From assembly GCF_021155765.1 (NCBI RefSeq), contig NC_060112.1, forward strand, positions 6,696,001 through 6,760,000: DNA of 64,000 nt, in the 5' to 3' direction. Every line of letters starts with the position of its first letter. Within the stretch, counting starts at the first letter, position 1. Below are positions 1 to 37,127 of the stretch, one piece after another. Made by a program: the position numbers and the translations under genes. Under the pieces are notes generated by a model that was given only the letters and a program-made list of their open reading frames with translations, had not been told where the DNA came from and did not search any database. This DNA is from Diprion similis (taxonomy: Eukaryota; Arthropoda; Insecta; Hymenoptera; Diprionidae).

Positions 1-24829
<24,829 letters not shown>

Positions 24830-25972
24830 GCGTAGCAATAAAGTGTAATTTTTACCATTATACCAGTACACATAAGATATAACTATACATATGAGCGATA
24901 AGTTTGTCAAACTGTTTTATAAGTAAGAAGTATACACACATACACACGGATACTATACACAATACCCTGTGTCTATCGGAATTAAGAGATAGAAATACGA
25001 TACTAACCAGGCGTGTCACTGCCAAAATAAAACCATTTTTATACGATATCATATAGCTATATACGACATATTATATATATTATAATATAACGCATTCCCC
25101 TGTGAACATGTAACGATGTGTTCAGTTTACGTTTGCGTGTGTATGAAGGGCTTTACGTTTCAGCTGAATTTAACCGTTCGTTTTTCCTTCTCTGGTTGGA
25201 AACTGTCGAAAGAATTTGATGCAGAAATATTCGCGATTTGGCAAAGTTTCAGCAATAAAAAGAAAAGAAAAGGAAAGAAAGGAAATGGCATAACGTAATT
25301 ATTTACATTGATATTGTCGGTAAATTTTTTTTTTTTTTTCTTTTGTCTAATAGCCACATTTTTATCGAAAAAAAACAGAGAAATATTTAGATGTTCTCTG
25401 ATGACAAAAAATTATCGCAAAAGAAAAAAAAAAACAACAACTCGAAAAGGGCTTCCGGATCGAATTGCAGACCGAACGTAACGTCCCTGAAAAATTTAAC
25501 CGATCGAAATATACACGCGAAAAACGTACGATAATGCGTAGGAGACGTAATTACACATTCGATATACATACTTCACACATGCGTGTGTGAAGATCGATTA
25601 AACTTTATATGTGAAAAGTGCGTTAATATATTACCTATTTACAATAAATCGTATACAAACGTCCCTCCTGGGGAAACAATGGGACGCAACTTATAACCAA
25701 TATAATTACAATATATAAAAAAAAAGGCGTGTAATATTGACATTTATGTGCCTATGCGGACGCCTATGCGGTCACGTTGTTATATGTATTTGTATACATA
25801 ACAACGAATAAACATAACAGCCGTTGTTTCAGTTTTCTCTTTCTCTATATTGTTCTTTCGCGTTCTTCGTCTGAGCGAAATAAAGGGAAATAAACGTTGA
25901 GAAGAAGCTAATAATGTTTCGTTAATTATGATGAAGGTATTTTTCTCCTGGTGAGAAAAACATATGCTTCCA

Positions 25973-26029
25973 TATTATATTATATTATATTATATTATTG
26001 TGTTATTATAGATATACATATACATATAC

Positions 26030-26081
<52 letters not shown>

Positions 26082-26085
26082 ACAC
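25973..26085 (+). repeat. TATAT and TA microsatellites
   Basis: A TATAT pentamer array (25973-25998) is followed by a TA dinucleotide run centred on 26033-26078, within the probable btsz 3' UTR. Confidence 0.85.
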
Positions 26086-26350
26086 ATGTAAGTTTCTAGT
26101 GTAACAGATAGATGATAATAATATAATAGTAGTTGTAAAAATATGATTTTCGTATGACGAATGCAGATGTCAATTTGGATGTATGTATTTGGCATGGTGT
26201 TTTTACATAGACAAGTTGCAGAACATGAGAAACGGTGCATTTAACAAGTTTAAATACACCAGATTTCCACATTAGGTAATATTAATTACACAGATACAGA
26301 CATACATATGTATTTGTAAGTTTGATGTTAAAGCGTATAATGTAATTACA

Positions 26351-26371
26351 TAATAATAATAATAATAATAA
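26351..26371 (+). repeat. AAT trinucleotide run
   Basis: Seven AAT units in AT-rich sequence downstream of btsz. Confidence 0.8.
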
Positions 26372-27598
26372 GATCCTCGATGAAAGACAAATGAATGATA
26401 AGGCTGAGCTATTAATTCGTACTTAAAATACGTTAAGTCAAGTCTTCTTCGCGAGTCGTCGTGCGATGATCGTTAACGATTTAAACTACGTGGGTGTATT
26501 TTCTCTAGTTTTCTTTCGTTTATTTTTTGTTCTTTTATATACAAAATAGCCTGATTCCAGTAGCTCCTTGAATTATTATCACACAAATACATTTTTGTTC
26601 TACATATTTTATAACTAGTTGGTTATAGAACGAATTAAAAATATACAGGTCGAAAAAAAATTACAAATATGTATATTATGAAATCATTATATCTCGTATT
26701 AATATGATATTATAATATAGTGATGATTGTCAATTATAAGCTTGCGTGTGATACTCGGTGTTGAATTTTTCACGATGACGTTTTTACAAGCGCAGCCGAT
26801 CAATTGCGCGTGACGATTTATTGAAAAAAAAGATAAAACGAAAAAAAAACAGGGTGGTCGACCAAGGGACGAAATTTTCTCTTAGAAATCATATTATATG
26901 ATATAATATCACCGTACAACGTAGCTCTCACTATATGTATATGCATATTTGACGGATGGAATAAATTCATTCTCAAATTTGTATCGACGAGGTGAATTTA
27001 TTATATACAAGTATAAATACACCCGAAAGAAATGTTGCAATAATTTTAGGATAAACGGTCCGTATACTTTACCATACGTTACATACAATCTAGATATATG
27101 AGTCGTCGTTGGTCCTTGTGTACTATGTATAACAATAACAAAACGCATATCCCAATAATCTTTGATATAAAACGTGGAATTGATGTTCTATTTATACATA
27201 CATAATATTGATAATACTATACATACAATACATATGTATATATTCGCGAATGTATACATGAAAATAAAGAAAAAACTTTTATATCATTTAAATTATATTC
27301 GTCATACGAATCACCGTAAATTATTATATCCGGTATATGAGTATAAGAAACATTATTGTAGGAGTAAAAAGACAAGTAACGATAAATCGATATGAAATTT
27401 ATGGATTATTAAGAAATATGTGATATATTTATCAGTGTAATAATCTATGAATATAGTATTGAAAAAATGAAAATCAGTCGTTGCAGTCGAGGATTACGGA
27501 GAAAGATCCGTGAACTTATAGAAGTATAGACACGAATAAGATAAAAAAAAAATTATCGCATTTACCAAATATAGCGAGAAAAATATTTTGTTGATTTT

Positions 27599-27604
27599 AA
27601 TAAA
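27599..27604 (+). terminator. Distal poly(A) signal candidate, btsz
   Basis: AATAAA on the + strand is the last such hexamer before the convergent LRMDA gene. It is a candidate for the distal end of the btsz 3' UTR. Confidence 0.35.
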
Positions 27605-27647
27605 TGCAGTTTTACTCAGTTCTTCGAATTATTGGTGCGATAACTTT

Positions 27648-27653
27648 TTTATT
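27648..27653 (-). terminator. Poly(A) signal of the LRMDA-like gene
   Basis: TTTATT on the + strand reads AATAAA on the - strand, about 130 nt past the stop codon at 27781-27783. This is a normal distance for a short 3' UTR. Confidence 0.55.
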
Positions 27654-27780
27654 GAATCGATGGAAATGTCTTTGTTTAAACTAGAAGAAAAACAATCGAC
27701 GTTTAACGATCATGATAGATAAATTCGACAAATCCCATCTCTGTGTGTATATTTATCAATTGAACAGTGGACAAATAGTG

Positions 27781-30700
27781 TTAAAGATCGCTGTTGCTGA
27801 TGAAGCGATTCCCTTCCGAATTCTTCCCCGAGTAACGATATCTGGATTTTCCGTAGGCACCTGAAGAAGAAAAGAAGCAAAGGTCAGGGTGGAAAATCAC
27901 ATCGGTTTAAAAATTGAAAATTCATACTTCGCACGTCCAGCGGTCCTCGCATGGATTCCGGAAGCGGCGTGTAATCCGGCTCTTCCATGGAAATCGAGTC
28001 GTGCCGTTTTTGCTCAAGGGCCGAAGCGAATTCTTCCGCCGTCAGGGAGGACAGGTTTGGCAAGTTTACCCTCACCGTTCTCATCAGGCTGCCCCGCTCC
28101 TTCGCTTCCTGACGTTCCCTGGGGGAAATCGGACGCGAGTCCAGGAACTGCAGCGTCGCCGGAAGCACGTGGACAGCGTAGCGACGATAACGTTCGTAGT
28201 CCGCCTCGTCGGTCGTCGTTGGATTGGTCAGCTGGTCCGGACATCCGGGATTCCCGAGGAGACTCGCGTACTTCAGACACGGGCAGCACTCCTTTATTCG
28301 GTCCAAGGCTCCCTCGATGTCGGTCACCTGAGGAAAGAGTTGCGAACGTTTTTACGTCTGTTAATTAGGGTGTCGGGTTGGAAAACGGCTGGAACAAATA
28401 CGTGAGGAAAGAGAGCTTTCGGTCGTGTCGCTAAAGCTGAAGAGAAGTTCCCGTGACGAAGGAAAAAATGTTGAAACACACTGAAATTCAACTATGAACA
28501 CTTCAGTGTTTCAATTTCGTCATAGAAATATTACGATTCCACTATTTTTTTCAGGGGAAAAATCGATATCGCTAATTGTCCGAAAATGATTAGTAATTAT
28601 AGCTGATTTTGTTCGTTGAAAAATTCTCCACAGATTTGTGATTAACAATAACGGATTTCTTGTTGAATCACAAGTTTAACAACTGTAAATTGTTTGAGCT
28701 ATTTTGCAACGGAATCAGAAAAACTATACGGATTTTTGAGTGAAAAAATAGTTTAACAATGCAATTTCTTGGGTGTCAAAACGAAATTAATAGTAGAGGG
28801 ACAAATTGAGAACAAGAAAGCACTAAATTTCGGCACCTTTTGTTAAACGAAAATAAATAGAACGTCTTGGTATTATAAACAAACGTTTTGTTTACAATTT
28901 ACAATATCTGTGATTACAAATCGATTCAAAATTGTTAAAATTCTATTTTAATCGCTAGATTTCACTCTATTTCAAATTTCTTCCCTACATATCTGATTAA
29001 GCAGATTCTCTTTTTTTTTAATAGACAATTTTATGTTATAGAAATAATTTAATATTCAACGATGCCAACGTGATTAAAGTAAAATATGTTCAAGTGAATT
29101 TGTAGAGAATAGCATTCAGTATAAAACGAGCCATTTTTTAGATTGAAATCGAATGAATCTACAAAATTTTTAACTATTTCGAAGCGATTTGAACCGAAGT
29201 ATCGATGTCCAAGCTTTTGTCTATAATTTCAGTACTTATTTACGACTTTTCTGCTACAGAATAGTATTGATTTCTGGCCAACCATTCTGCTCGAAACTCG
29301 AACTCGCTCGTACATTTTCCATCCCTAAGTGCAGTTCACTATAATCGAAAAAACGGAAAACTGTCGATAATTTACGGAATCGAAATTCTATACCGAGTGA
29401 TCAAAAACTGACTAGTGTTAATTCCTTTTTTCTCCCTTTTCTCGTATCAAAGAAAGCATATAATATTCACATACGACCGTTCATCGGTTATTCATTCCGT
29501 AATCTCTCTCACCGTTTGTCTACGTACAAAGTTATCGGTGTCACGTTAAGTTCTCTGACGCGATTTGAATGCGTTTCACGTTAGCGATGCGCACGTATTT
29601 TCGAATCACACGCGCGATCATTTTCTCTATACATATACCTACGTTACATATGATACTTATACGTATTATATCTCGCAGTCACGTTCCGTATACAGCGATT
29701 GAACAAGCGGAGAATACAACTTGAACGCGGGTTTAAGAGGACAGAAAATATTGTTGCAGGCATCGATTAATTACGCAATCAGCAAAATTCTATACACCTC
29801 CTTCATAGTTTCGTCAGTTTTAATTTTACCTCTTCCGTAATTCGCTTGCGATTCTGTTAGTCCTGTAAAGTAGGAAAAAAAAAAAAAAATATACACCAAA
29901 AGAAACAAACACGCGTGAGACAATAAGGCGGAAATAATAACGGTGACACATACCTACTCGGATGAGTAATCTTTAATTATTTCATACAGATACGTATAGG
30001 TATTTTCTCGTCCCCTTTCTACGATATACTATGATACACGTATATGTATACACCTTGCCCACGACTGATAACTTATCGTCGTGTTATTTTCCTTATCGTC
30101 CCACGACCAAACTATGCGGTCCCCCCAAAAAACTTTTGTGATTGAGAAAGGATCATGAGGTGTGCACATCACGTTATACTAATGCTGCAGTGTATCTTGT
30201 AACTGTCTTAGAACCGTGCGGGTTAGTTAGTGAGTACAGTGAGTTGTTACACCGACATGCTGGCCAGTGTTACACCAGCTGTAATTAAGTTAACACCGAT
30301 TCCGATGTGAGAAATTCAGGTAATCAGTAAGTTATACAAGGCATTTGTTAACGGATTATTGTACATATGATTGTAAATGAGAATTAATATATTTAAACAT
30401 ATGTAGATGTTTCTCGCTTTTAAAGCAGTTTGAAACAATTGCCCGAAAATATGTGATCAGTTAGCTCGAAAAATTAATTCCTTCTCGTTTACTATCGTGG
30501 TCGGATATATACCTATTATATTAACAAGAAGGTAAAGCTATCTTATACCCAAACTTCTAATCGATGAAATATGAAATTTTGAAAGATTAGTGATTTATAT
30601 TATGCCGTGTATACATATAGACTTCGATTATACAAAAACAGTCACGACAGTGAATAATGGAAAGTAGATTCTCGAAGATAAGAAGGTATATGACCAAATT

Positions 30701-31349
30701 CGATGTGTGAATAATTCAAATTCAAAGTAGAAGAACCGAATTAGGTATAACAACAAGAATCGTTCAGTCATCACTTCACCTTCGGCGAGCGACGCACAAT
30801 GCAGCTGAAAACTGCATAGAATTGACGTTGCGAAATTGTCATATGTATGTATATCGAAGCACGTATACGCGGTCAAATATCACACACATATCATGTATAA
30901 ACCTTGTTGTTGTTTACGCTCAAAGTTGTCAGCTTAGGCATGCGCGGTAGAGTATTCAGATCACGAAGACAGTTGTTGTCCAAGACGAGCTCTTCCAGGT
31001 TAGCGAATTCCTTGAGAGCGGTGAGAGACACCAGATCGTTGTAGGAAAGATCGAGACTCGAGCAATCGGCTCCAACCAACCCGATCAGACCGTGAGGAAT
31101 TCTTTCGGCCCTCTGTCCCGTGTACCAGGCCTTAAAAATCGGAGGGAAAAGCCAAATATCAATCGATCAATTCGTTATCGCCGTTATTTTTTTTTCTTGA
31201 AATATTTTCTTCGATCAAATCGTCGCGCACAACTTATATAACGTATTATATCGAACAGTACGTCGTCGAATCAACGTTGTTATAATTACCCGACTGCATT
31301 GAACGGTCAGAGCAGTTCGGTTGAAATCTTGCTCCCGCATCATCGCCAT
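27781..31349 (-). CDS. LRMDA: Leucine-rich melanocyte differentiation-associated protein-like
   Basis: Four - strand exons (31349-31290, 31130-30903, 28327-27928, 27860-27781) join in frame to 255 codons plus TAA. The start ATG at 31349-31347 has the context CAAAATGG. LRRs begin at GADCSSLDLSYNDLVSL and continue with LEELVLDNNCLRDL and LTTLSVNNNKVTDIEGAL. They end in an LRR cap CLKYASLLGNPGCPDQL followed by a YRRYAVHVLPATLQFLD segment. The C terminus reads YSGKNSEGNRF near the end. LRR plus this cap and the SEGNRF-type tail match vertebrate LRMDA (C10orf11), a Rab32/38 effector in melanosome and lysosome-related organelle biology (family knowledge). The role in insects is not known to me. Residues 1-20 come from the small first exon. 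Confidence 0.85.
28328..30902 (-). other. LRMDA intron 2
   Basis: This 2.6-kb AT-rich intron holds scattered short A runs and no ORF or repeat of note. Confidence 0.6.
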
Positions 31350-32825
31350 TTTGTAAGACCAAACACGAGCAACTGGTGTTCAGAGCTCTGTGGTGTGAGA
31401 TTAAGAGGCCGAGTGCCGGCTGCAGGCGCCCGTGCGACGCATAAACTGATCAAATATCCCGATCAAAGTGCGAATCGAGTCGCTTTATTTCCTCAAACGA
31501 ATCTTATCGCGGCCTTGGTTCTCGCCTCGGAAAATCACCTACAGCGGCTCGTTGGTCCAGGAGTATGATTCTCTCTTAAGGTGGAGAGGTCCCGGATTCA
31601 AATCTTGGATAAGCCCGTGTCTTTTTATCCTTTACGACGCTACCCGACAATCGCAAACACATTTTGCCACACAGCCGCGTTCTTCTTTGCTTCACAAGCA
31701 TTCGACCGTTCAAATTAGCCCGAATTCGCTACAAACTCGTTTTCGAATTTGCCGCCACTCGCGACTCTCTATGTCAATAATCATTCGTCTATGAGCAACC
31801 GCTGGATAGCGGACCCGCGACGCACCTTTTCACGCGCCTATCTATCATTGTTTTTACAATCACAGGTCAATATGGCCGCGGTGACACATTCGCTGGGCTG
31901 TCAAATTGGCTTGGGATACGCCTAAATTTTTCACATATTTACACCGTGTTTCAAAGGATAATTCATCAGGATGAGTTATACGACCGTGTATTACTAGGCG
32001 ATAATAGATCGGCGAATCCGAGGTAAGTCTCGACCTTCTGATCGTAGAAAAACAACGCTGTAATAATCACCTGTGCCTAATGCCACATGCATGCAAGAAG
32101 CGTATCTATCTCATACAGAGGCTATATGACCATCCGAAAGTATGGCCTATTTTTTTTCCTTCTCTCAACTCTAGGCATGTAACGGGTACGTTGACGTATT
32201 TGGCACGTACAAGTTGCTACCTGTAGCCATTATTTTGCACGTCAAGTTACATCGCCTTCAACCACAATGACACTCCTTGCAGCCACAACGCAACAATATT
32301 CCAGGGCTGGTAGCAATTACCAATTTTTCTCAGTATTAGTCGTACATTTTTATGGCACTAATCGCCTTTTGTTACCATTTTTTTTACAACCGTGACTTGA
32401 AATACTTTGCTATCATTATCGCCTGTGAGTAATACGAGTCTTGAAATTTCATTCAAGTTGTGCACAATCCAATTTATGTTTCAATTATACAGAATGATTA
32501 ATGAGAGCGTGTCATGTATTCCACAGACCGGTGATAACAAGTGTCCATTGATTCTTGTTCCTGATTGTTTTAATTTTATACATTGAATGTGATATTTAAC
32601 CCATACTCGCATAATTTCGAAGCAATAACCTTATCAAGAAGCATCTGTAATTGCAAATCAAAAAAATTATCCATCTGTATTCATTATAGTGAAAAAATGT
32701 CCTATTGCTTATTGTAATCGCAAAATTTTCTGTCATCAGCATTGATTTTGTGTTTAAAATGAAAATTCATTGGGAAGGAATGATTAATTTTGCCGACGCT
32801 TAACAGAAAAACCAGACTTGTGGGT
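31350..32825 (+). promoter_or_regulatory. Divergent promoter region of LRMDA and cindr with 5' UTR sequence
   Basis: The start codons of the two genes lie head-to-head 1.48 kb apart. A strong donor (CCGAG|GTAAGT, exon end 32022) and an acceptor TTAACAG ending at 32806 define a likely noncoding first exon of cindr and its splice to 32807. A short upstream ORF (ATGAGTTATACGACC, 8 codons) sits in that first exon near 31970. ATGGCCGCGGTGAC near 31872 resembles a YY1/Pho-type core. No TATA box is evident, as is usual for housekeeping divergent promoters. A tRNA-like sequence lies at 31547-31617. Confidence 0.5.
31547..31617 (+). tRNA. tRNA-Pro-like sequence, probably degenerate
   Basis: The stretch begins GGCTCGTTGGTCCAGGAG and ends CTTGGATAAGCCC, closely following the eukaryotic tRNA-Pro(AGG) pattern. 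The A box TGGTCCAGGAG fits TRGYNNARNNG. The B box is GATTCAAATCT, two changes from the usual tRNA-Pro form. Five T at 31623-31627 would terminate RNA polymerase III. Defects include a mismatch in the acceptor stem (C5-A68), G-T and A-C pairs in the T stem, and an anticodon arm CTCTC-TTAAGGTG-GAGAG whose loop is one base too long. No intron is apparent. I judge it a decaying or tRNA-derived copy rather than a sound tRNA gene. Confidence 0.6.
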
Positions 32826-35800
32826 ATGGAGGCCATCGTCGAATACAACTACGAGGCACAGGAGTCTGACGAATTGACCATCCGCAAGGGAGACGTCATA
32901 AAAGATATCCGGGTTATGCCCGGCGGATGGTGGGAAGGAACACTAAGAGACAAGCGTGGCATGTTCCCGGACAATTTTGTCAAGGTGAGTTCAGTGAAGA
33001 AAATCAGATCTGGCGACGTATAAAATTTGAGTATTATCCAGAGCATTCAATTTTTTTCGATATCTCCAAATGGCTACTTACGCTTTCAGGTCCTAGAATC
33101 AGCGGCCGGTGTAGAAATGGCTTCTCCGGTGAAAAACGAGGAAGTAGTATTACGCAATGGGGGTTCCGGGCAAGGAAGGAGGTGGTGCAAGGTTCAATTC
33201 AGCTACGAGCCGTGCAATGAGGACGAGCTGGCTCTGACGCCCCAAGAGTCGTTGGAATTTCTGGGTGAAGTTGAGGAGGGTTGGTGGAGGGGGAGACTGA
33301 GAGGAAGGATTGGCGTTTTCCCATCCAACTTCGTATCCCCGCCGACCTACGAGGAGCCTGAGAAAGACAAGCACAAGCGGGAACTCTGCAGAGTGTTGTA
33401 TCCTTACGAAGCTCTGAATGAGGATGAGCTGACTCTAGTCGAAGGAGAAGTGCTCACCATTCTCTCCAAAGACGCGCCTGACAAAGTATCTATCATTACC
33501 AGAACCGCGTCACTTAGATTAACAGTTCGCAGGGTAACTAAGGTAATATTTTTGCGTTATGAAAGGGCTGGTGGAAGGGAGAGCTTCGGGGTCGCATCGG
33601 TCTTTTTCCCGACAACTTCGTCGAAGTCCTGGGTCCGAAAGGCGAGCAACACGAGCAGCACGACCAGCCGCTTTACACCTCTGGAAAATCCAGCATGAGA
33701 CACTCGGTGACAACAAAGAGAACGGAAAAAGCGCACGCCAGGCGAAGCTTGGACACACACAACATTAATCAATCAGGTAATCAATTGGGGATGCAAATAA
33801 TGGTCAAATCGAACTAAATCCAATGATTCATATAGTTTGTATAGTTTGACTAGTTTGAATAGTTCGAATAGTTTGACTGGTTTAAATACTTCAAGTCGTT
33901 CGAATACTTTGAATAGTTCGTATAGTATAAGCTGATTCTTAATCATCTAACTGGGTTCTTAGCCGTTATTCTCAGAGAAAAGAAGATGACCAATCGCATG
34001 CGCCCGGTAGCAATGCCTGGCTGCAACCACTTGTGGTTAAAAATTAACCATAGATAGTTCGAATAATTTTTAACTGTTTGAGTCATTCGAATAAATCGAG
34101 TGGTTCGAATAGTTATACTCTGAATAATTTGGATTTGTTTAATGTTCGAATAATCAGAGCAGTTCAAATGGTTAAAATTATTTGGTTGTCCGACTAATTC
34201 ATTATTTGTTAAGGAGACCAGAAACAGTTGAACTGTTGTTCGAATTATTCGCAACATTTGAATTATCCAAAGACTTAAAATTATATGAAATATTTCAGTT
34301 ACTTGATTTGATTTTCAAACCGAATACAACTATTCGCCGACCCATAGTAACCAGTTGCTTCCCTCATTGCTACGGAATAGCATCTAAAATAACCCGGTTT
34401 CAGAAGTAACAAGAAAGTCGTCTGTTTCCACCTCTTCGTCCTCATCGTCGATATCAGGCATCGTCGGAATGGGAGGAGACAAAAAATCCAATGGCAGTCA
34501 GCTGCTGATGACAAGTCTGAAGCGACTTGTTGGTGGTGGTGGAAACAGTAATGGCAATAGCAGCAATGGTAGCAGTGGAACAAGTAACCTACCTACTGGC
34601 TCCGTTGGCATAGACGACGAGTTGGACGGTGTGCAAAGAGGGGAGGGATTGCCGCTCTCTCATCCGACGGCATCGAGGGCCAGATTGCCACGGCGGCGAT
34701 TGCCCTCATCCCAACATCTCCGCCATCAGAACACTGTCAACAGCAGTACAACGACAACTACAACGATTCATACGGTGTGTATATTGAGGATACTTTTAGT
34801 TATCTCAGAGGGGGAAGATCCTTACAACATTTAAGGTAGCTGCCAAAGTGAGCACTAAGCCTGCCATAAATAGAATGATTACGAGGTTTAAGTTCACGAC
34901 GTTAATGTCGCAAAGCATTCGAAGAAATTTTACAATATGAGAATAACTTTGACGAAATTGAATTTGGCATTTGAGATGGTTCATGAATAAATCGATAAAT
35001 TTTGATACCTAAAATTCTCTGAAAGTATTAGCTTTCCTGAGATTTTCTGTGCTTGACTAGCTTATTTTTATACAAAACTTGAAACAGCAATTTTGGCTGC
35101 TGAATGTGGCTGCTTGTTTCAGCTTTGTAGGATCTTTTGAGTCCAAAATGTTGAATACAAATTTCACTTGCCAACAGTATATGCGTAATTACCTGTTTCC
35201 TGTACTAGTTTTGTGTTATCTGTTCTTCGGTTATTACTACGCTTTTGTAAGGCACTGTTTGTAATGTTTACTTAGCGAGATAAGAGGCGCCGTATCTCTT
35301 GCATTGTGAATCAAATAAGCACTTGTCTGGGTTGCTTCCAGGAAATTAAACAATGTGTCAGAGCTGCCAAATGATTCGTTTCATTAATTATTTCTCTCTA
35401 GGAATCTAATTTAGCTAATGGAAGTGCCGTTACTCCTTTGGAACGTTTACGCGAGGAGGACGCTGACGGCGAGAGTAGAACTGCGAAGGGTAGACGAATA
35501 GCGCCATGGGTAATTAATCAACTTTTGAAATTTGTGCACTTTGTCTTGGCTACCCGAAACGACAAAGAACTTTTGTTACGCGTTCATGTCACGTAAAAAA
35601 TCTTTCATAGGTGGAAGAGCTCAAACTGAACCAGATGGAGAGGAGAAAGACTAGCCCTGTAGAAAAACCCGACAAACCAGAGACTAAAAAACCCAGAAGC
35701 GGTGACACGAGGTTAGTACATTTTAAACAATTCGTTGAACGCTGAATTCAAATCTCTTCTCTACTTATTTTCCACCGTTTCAGTAGATAAAATTAATATT

Positions 35801-36451
35801 CTCTTACGTATTCCTCAGTAGAGCAACCGTTATTGGTGAGTCCAATTTGAAAATTGAAATGGAAGGCGATCAGCAACGAAAAGCCGAAGAGAGTGGCCGA
35901 GGAAAAGATACGGAAAGGGCCATGACGATGGAAGGTTCGGAACAACCTCCTCCGTTTGTCCCGTATCCCATGTACTGCCAACTTCTGGAGAGGGTAAGCG
36001 TTTTTTTTTCCTTTTTATTCTTATAAATACTTTAACCGAAATATCACCGTGATTTAAGTAGAGCGACACATTGTTCAGGGTACCGAATGCGGTAATTGTA
36101 CAGCTTACAAGTTGTGATTAAAGGAATAAAAAAAAAGTGTTTGCATTTACAGAAGAATCGTTCGTTTTCTGTATACAAATGAGTTTTCAGTGCCTTTTTT
36201 TTTTTTTTTTTTTTCTTTTTTTGTTCCTTTCTTTCCGATCGATTGATAGATCGGTGGTCGCGTAGAGTAGAAATGAATGAATCATCGGATGACGAGGGTT
36301 ATGAATATGTAATATGTTTTTTATTTGAATATTTAAAAAGGTCGCGACGCTGGAAGAGAAACAAACGATGCTACAACAAACAATTGACCAACTAACTGAG
36401 CAACTTGTGCCACTACTGCAGTCTAACATTTCAACGAACAACAAACTGTAA
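32826..36451 (+). CDS. cindr: Cindr, CIN85/CD2AP-family SH3 adaptor
   Basis: Eight coding exons (32826-32984, 33090-33485, 33566-33776, 34404-34774, 35402-35509, 35611-35711, 35819-35993, 36341-36451) join exactly to 543 codons plus TAA. SH3-A is residues 1-55 ([32 protein letters not shown]). SH3-B is about 84-137 and SH3-C about 151-208 (ALYDY-like [34 protein letters not shown]). A Ser/Gly/Asn-rich low-complexity region follows, then a basic segment, [12 protein letters not shown], and a C-terminal coiled coil of about 40 residues ([18 protein letters not shown]). The family links Cbl, endocytosis and cortical actin; the fly gene controls junctions and cell patterning (family knowledge). 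The length is near that of short isoforms. Start ATG 32826 aligns with the family start. Confidence 0.93.
33777..34403 (+). other. cindr intron 3 with 10-bp periodic sequence
   Basis: This 627-nt intron contains a degenerate 10-bp repeat at 33831-33928 and a weaker continuation of the same ATAGTTCGA theme to about 34200. No ORF fits the gene. Confidence 0.7.
33831..33928 (+). repeat. Degenerate 10-bp minisatellite (ATAGTTTGAA type)
   Basis: Units such as TATAGTTTGT, ATAGTTTGAC, TAGTTTGAAT and AGTTCGAATA follow each other at 10-bp spacing for about ten units, with substitutions. Related words recur between 34050 and 34200. Confidence 0.75.
34775..35401 (+). other. cindr intron 4
   Basis: An AT-rich intron of 627 nt. 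Nothing else is visible. Confidence 0.7.
36195..36222 (+). repeat. Poly(T) run in the last cindr intron
   Basis: Twenty T, one C, then more T, about 120 nt upstream of the last cindr exon. Confidence 0.75.
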
Positions 36452-37104
36452 TTGTTATTATCTATTTTCACCACTACTATTGTTCAATAATCGACTAATC
36501 ACTCCCCCATTTTACACTTGTTATGATACCCAGATTTGATTTTATATTGCGTATTATTTATTCATATATAATATTTGACCATATAGTTATATTATTCATT
36601 GTACTGCCGCGGTCCTCTCTTTTAAAATAGGAACCTTCTAAGGGCACGTTTTAAACATTCCTTTTTTTTTTTTTTTTATTCTCGGCCTTTTTGTACTTAC
36701 TCGTAATATTTGAACTATGACTTTCCTTAGTTGGGTAGTTTACTGTCCGCGTCACGACAGCAAAATTCCAGCCTTAGTTCCAGCGGGTAGACTGTTGTTT
36801 TTTTATTATTATTATTACCATTATTATTATTACTGTAGAATTTTATTACCTTTTAATTATTAATGCATTCAATTTTTACCAAGGTATTACATGATTTCGA
36901 ATTTCCAATGTTTTTTTGTTTGTTTTATCGTTACGCATGACGACGCGTGCATGTCAAACTACTATATATGGTAGAGTATATAGCTATAGATACATATATA
37001 TTTGTATTCGAGTACTTAAATCACTGGATCCGTTTGTTGTTCTTGCGGAACAGCTTCCATTAATTATTAACGCGAATGAATCATGCGCGGCAAAGTTTTT
37101 AAAT

Positions 37105-37127
37105 AAAAAAAAAAAAAAAAAAAAAAA
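37105..37127 (+). repeat. Poly(A) run
   Basis: Twenty-three A in the region downstream of cindr. Confidence 0.75.

Larger units (their letters stand above)
24830..27604 (+). other. btsz 3' UTR and downstream region
   Basis: This AT-rich sequence has no credible ORF. AATAAA hexamers occur at 24837-24842 (just 8 nt past the stop) and at several later positions, the last at 27599-27604. The transcript end is therefore uncertain and may be alternative. Copies of TGTANATA, the Pumilio consensus, occur at 26033-26040 and 27235-27242, the first inside a TA microsatellite. Confidence 0.45.

Noticed and set aside
27889..28405. Plus-strand open frames over LRMDA exon 3
   Set aside because: They are opposite a well-supported LRR-family exon with good splice sites and are shadows of it.
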